This document shows positions 61,501 to 64,000 of a stretch of 64,000 nucleotides of DNA, piece after piece; positions within the stretch are counted from its first letter, which is position 1; every line of letters starts with the position of its first letter. Under the pieces are notes generated by a model. That model did no database searches and was not told where the DNA came from. It saw only the letters and a list, made by a program, of their open reading frames with translations. The DNA is from Lonicera japonica. Taxonomy: Eukaryota; Streptophyta; Magnoliopsida; Dipsacales; Caprifoliaceae. A program made the translations under genes and the position numbers. The DNA lies in assembly GCA_021464415.1 (NCBI GenBank), contig CM038466.1, positions 24,243,017 to 24,307,016 on the forward strand. Reading direction: 5' to 3'.

Positions 61501-63883
61501 TTTTTGAAGGGGTAGGGAATGTCATGAATAGGTCAATTGTGTCATGAATGTAATTGTGGTGAGAAGTGAGGGTAGATTAGGAATGGTGAGTGTGTGTTTG
61601 ATGAGAAATGTGAGGTAATGCATGAGGTCATCCATGTGTAGTATCATCTATATAATGAGGCTCAAATGGAATTGTAAAGCATGCAAAAATATATATGAAA
61701 AATTCTATCTCTCTCTAGAATTCTGTTTTCTCTCTGTTCTTCTTCTTCTTCTCTCTCTAAATTTCTATATCTAAATTCTAAATTCTCCCTTATAAATTTC
61801 TAATTCTTCCTTTTCAATTCTATTCCAATTATTCCCCTCTCAATAACAGTTAGTGTGGATCAGGAATTATCCAATTCCTGACAATTAGTAGACCAGAGGA
61901 TCAAAAAGAGGAGAAAATAAAGACAATAATGTGTGAATAATTCAAGAAAGACGGAAATTTCAGAACAAACGAGGTCTCAATAAAATCTAGGGTTTCTCAG
62001 TAAACGAAAAAGATTACCTTCGGCCTGCAACATCCATGAGTCTCATAGCGACACCAATGCTTGGAATCATCAACAAGGTTGTGATACCACTTATAAGGAA
62101 AGATGCAGAATCTGAACCAATGCCCATGTTTGATAGAAGAACTCCAACACCTGCTTGTTCAAGAATCTGAGGAGTGTAGTAGAGAACCCCATTTATGCCA
62201 GAAAACTGTACAGAAAAATGCACTGTTGTTAGAAGCTTAGTCAATAAATGGAAAAAGTTGGATCACCATTTATTCAGATTGCAAAACTGCTTAAATGAAG
62301 CTTATCAACACATAAATCACTGACAGCGTGGGTAATTCAAAATTGAAGGATCCAGAAAAAAAACTCAAATCTCCAGTGCTTCATTACTAAATACGAACAA
62401 AATCTCTAGACATTGATGACCCAAAAAGCGTGCTGAAATTTTTAGATATAGTTCGGTAGTCTAAGAGCTCTTCTAATTAATCTTAAAAATATAATTTCAC
62501 TTTAGATTTTAAGAATTCAAGCTTCGGGATGATAGCAAGGCTACTAGATGAGTGGGCATGATAAAGGTAATTATAGTTCCATGTAAAATAACTAATATAC
62601 ATATATCTTTATATATTTATGCACCTACACACGCTTATATAATGTTATAAACTCCTTATTAGCTTCTTTGTTTACAGTGATGATTGATTACTCTGATCCA
62701 TGATTAGTTCACATTCTGGCCATGCGATTTAGATTTACAAATCATAAGAAAAATTAACTGTTGTTTATCTGACAGACTTTTTTAGGATTTGGCATATTGG
62801 CATGTCTGTGTAGTATCGTGTCATATCTGTCCCAAATTTGTCTCCATATTCCATTAGCTATTAGCAACATAACAGACAAACAAAACACATGAAACTTATT
62901 ATCCATAAGGAATATTTCAAGCCAGGTAAACTATAATCTTACCTGCTGAAGTATTTGAATTCCAACCCCAACAATCAAAGCATGCTTAACACCAGGTTCA
63001 AAAAGCTCACTCCAAGCTGACCCTTTCACCACAGCAACTTCAGTCGGTTGAACCGTCGGTCCAACCGGGTGAGGACCAGGAATATCGTCAACACGAATCA
63101 CAGACTGGCTAACAAGAGCAGAAGCATGAACCAGGTCTCCTCCAGCGGGCCCATCAGCACCAGAAAACGAAAGGACGGACCCACGCCGGGACCCAGGTGC
63201 ACCCTCATGTAAATAAATCCTTTTAAGTGCACCTCCCTTTTTCCCATCTTTACCTTGATCGTCTGACCATTTATAGGCCAGCTGCCAACCACCACCAATA
63301 CCCATACCGCTCACCGGTTCACCCGCGCTAGCCTGCATGAGGCTGCTATGGTGTCTCATGTTATATAAGCTGCCGTTATTGGCTGGAGCCATATCCTTTT
63401 CTGTATTAGTAGCCTGACGGGATAGCAACGGGCTCTGTAGATTTTCATCAGATTCACCCCCTGAAGAATCAGACCGTTCATCACCGTCCCGTTGAAGGCT
63501 CTCCTCGTCCCATTGGTCGTTTTTACCTTGGTCTGCTGCTGCATTGAACATGCTACCGAAATTCGAAAAAAGCAAACTTCGCATGCTTCCCATTTCTGGC
63601 AGTTGCCCATGAACACTGCCGAAGAGGGTGACCATAGGGTCCATAAGACCAACGTTTTGGTTCGCCATGCTCCCCTGACGGGTCACAAGACCAAGGGTGC
63701 TTTGACCCCTGACTGGTTTGGCAATCCATGACTGTCCCTCCCCAGCCCCATATAGCTTGATTTGGTCTTTTTCGGATACATTTTCTTGGTTGTCAGTCAG
63801 CTCATTGTCTGGGCCAATTATGTACTCTTCTATAGACGTTTCACCTCCAGTTCCAAGACCTTCAACTAGTAAAGCCATTTCAC
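58546..63883 (-). CDS. TST: Tonoplast sugar transporter (TST/TMT), copy B, 5' part outside window
   Basis: Exons 3-5 are present on the minus strand at 63883-62943, 62205-62018 and 58993-58546, all in frame with intact splice sites. Exons 1 and 2 (N-terminal six helices) must lie beyond 64000. Over about 524 shared residues I see three amino-acid differences from copy A: His to Gln in VTRxGSM, Val to Ala in SRQxTN, and Arg to Lys in VGAxQSAD near the C-terminus. None hits a transport motif; PETKG is kept. Intron 4 has grown from about 1.0 to 3.0 kb by an LTR-element insertion and also holds the psbA fragment. Intron 3 is 75 bp shorter. Function should match copy A if the gene is complete. Confidence 0.93.
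59162..59346 (-). other. Chloroplast psbA fragment (NUPT), copy B
   Basis: The same D1 fragment as in copy A at the corresponding place in intron 4. It differs at a few bases (the D1 His215 position is Cys here, Tyr in A) and has five more bases at the junction near 59161-59166, where copy A shows a small deletion. Its presence in both copies means the insertion is older than their separation. Confidence 0.9.
59879..60242 (+). repeat. 5' LTR
   Basis: 364 bp, TGTCA..TGACA. It contains a TATA-like CTATATAATG at about 60007-60016 and a CT-rich stretch downstream, consistent with a promoter and R-U5 region. Confidence 0.92.
60245..60256 (+). other. Primer-binding site (initiator tRNA-Met)
   Basis: TGGTATCAGAGC lies two bases after the 5' LTR. 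It is complementary to the 3' end of plant initiator methionine tRNA, the commonest primer of plant LTR retrotransposons. Confidence 0.93.
60292..61449 (+). CDS. gag: Gag-like protein of the TR-GAG element
   Basis: 385-aa intact ORF. The N-terminus is coiled-coil-like (residues about 5-45). The central part matches the Ty3/gypsy retrotransposon gag domain: [12 protein letters not shown] (149-160), [12 protein letters not shown] (206-217), then [14 protein letters not shown] and [13 protein letters not shown]. No CCHC zinc knuckle, protease or polymerase follows. The last residues (after SLK) come from a TA microsatellite, so the C-terminus is probably a rearranged junction. The protein would form retrotransposon particles only together with enzymes from an autonomous relative. 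This is an ordinary plant retroelement, and its family assignment rests on these motifs. Confidence 0.88.
   Translation: MAKLEIVHQRIITRLDTLQSSIDALAANFDEQFRWIRQKLDPRGEASSSDPPVADLKQEVFSSAPVLNHEHKEFEIEAEWDHKVVEFEVDLVQKVTIIGTIKELLEKGFIGSPPPTAKVQERSANSDLKGTMSNYISTQFNCKNPNLGFPKLNGENVNGWFMKRNLFSKLNKFTEEPKNFYVALQLDRIDAAWLPIKFRTLGYLIWPQFEDALMDRFSQPAYENVPQPIGSVIASQNEFKIFLYLVLEGYAKLPGSYFISGLGGDLKKEIKGVVRLFNPQTLSHAIQVARLQEEIIAIVDDQAEQIGCTEKPTNGMFVIIIDGIKTYNAAKCSIIQWEMVREQYEPEIRLLFVAGCDTSLAMQLINSLKYIYIYIYFYPFQLCLV
61506..61519 (+). other. Polypurine tract
   Basis: GAAGGGGTAGGGAA sits directly before the 3' LTR, the expected plus-strand primer site. Confidence 0.85.
61520..61883 (+). repeat. 3' LTR
   Basis: 364 bp, same length as the 5' LTR and no difference seen on reading, with the same TGTCA..TGACA ends. 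Confidence 0.92.
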
Positions 63884-64000
63884 CTATAAATGGAAAGAGC
63901 CTCTAATAAGTGAGAGGAGAACTTTTGGTCCATACTTGAAATTACAAAATTACCCTAGTGTGTACAGGATTTGGACCTGTCACTTTAACAACATGCAACT

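Larger units (their letters stand above)
59879..61883 (+). mobile_element. TR-GAG type LTR retrotransposon, 2,005 bp
   Basis: Complete element with 364-bp direct LTRs starting TGTCA and ending TGACA, a primer-binding site, one gag-like ORF and a polypurine tract. It has no protease, reverse transcriptase or integrase, so it depends on another element for movement. The target-site duplication is ATTA (59875-59878, 61884-61887). Copy A shows the empty site at about 35013-35020. The two LTRs appear identical on reading, which implies recent insertion. It lies in intron 4 of transporter copy B, antisense to the gene. Confidence 0.93.
50036..64000. repeat. Duplicated block, copy B (cut by window end)
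   Basis: Direct repeat of 25490-37210. It differs from copy A by scattered single-base changes, a 2,005-bp LTR element (59879-61883) and a 75-bp absence in transporter intron 3. The largest shared transporter exon (941 bp) differs at about five positions. Confidence 0.93.

Overview
The window is nuclear DNA from a flowering plant, very probably a eudicot. The evidence is multi-exon genes with GT-AG introns, plant-specific gene families (MLO, ATL RING-H2, tonoplast sugar transporter), AT-rich intergenic DNA full of MITEs, and decayed plant transposons (copia, hAT, Helitron, Transposase_24/CACTA-like). A piece of chloroplast psbA sits in an intron. I cannot name the species. I see no prokaryotic operon, CRISPR array or defence locus, and no sign of an undescribed multi-gene system. 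The unusual content is structural.

Layout. 1-9.3 kb is gene-poor: a 1.2-kb non-autonomous hAT element (756-1949), a 31-base poly-G run, a decayed copia integrase, a hAT dimerisation-domain fragment, a second hAT MITE with a perfect 8-bp target-site duplication (5548-6066), and a 173-bp tandem repeat. 9665-16644 (+) is a complete 15-exon MLO gene encoding 555 aa. It carries the C-terminal D-F-S-F tetrapeptide typical of powdery-mildew susceptibility MLOs. 16774-20208 is a composite of Helitron-like ends arranged as A-B-A(inverted)-B(inverted). 20.3-25 kb holds two Tourist-like MITEs and a broken Transposase_24 gene.

25.5-49.7 kb is copy A of a large duplicated block. It contains an intronless ATL8/ATL80-like RING-H2 E3 ligase (29692-30285, +) and a complete five-exon tonoplast sugar transporter (complement 33699-41445, 740 aa). 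After these come a foldback element, nested MITEs with a minisatellite, and the orphan last exon of eIF6 (complement 48969-49226). A 100-base run of N (49667-49766) follows. Copy B begins right after the gap (about 50.0 kb) and runs off the end of the window. It repeats the ATL gene (54533-55123) and exons 3-5 of the transporter (58546-63883), with about 0.5% difference in the largest shared exon. Copy B alone carries a 2,005-bp LTR retrotransposon with identical 364-bp LTRs and only a gag-like ORF (TR-GAG type), inserted in transporter intron 4.

Interpretation. The duplication is either a recent tandem duplication or two haplotypes of one locus placed end to end by the assembler. The scaffold gap, the truncated eIF6 gene beside it, and the indel-rich sequence just after it make the second explanation serious. 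The genes do not form a pathway: MLO and ATL proteins relate to membrane and defence signalling and ubiquitination, the transporter loads sugar into the vacuole, and eIF6 acts in 60S ribosome biogenesis.
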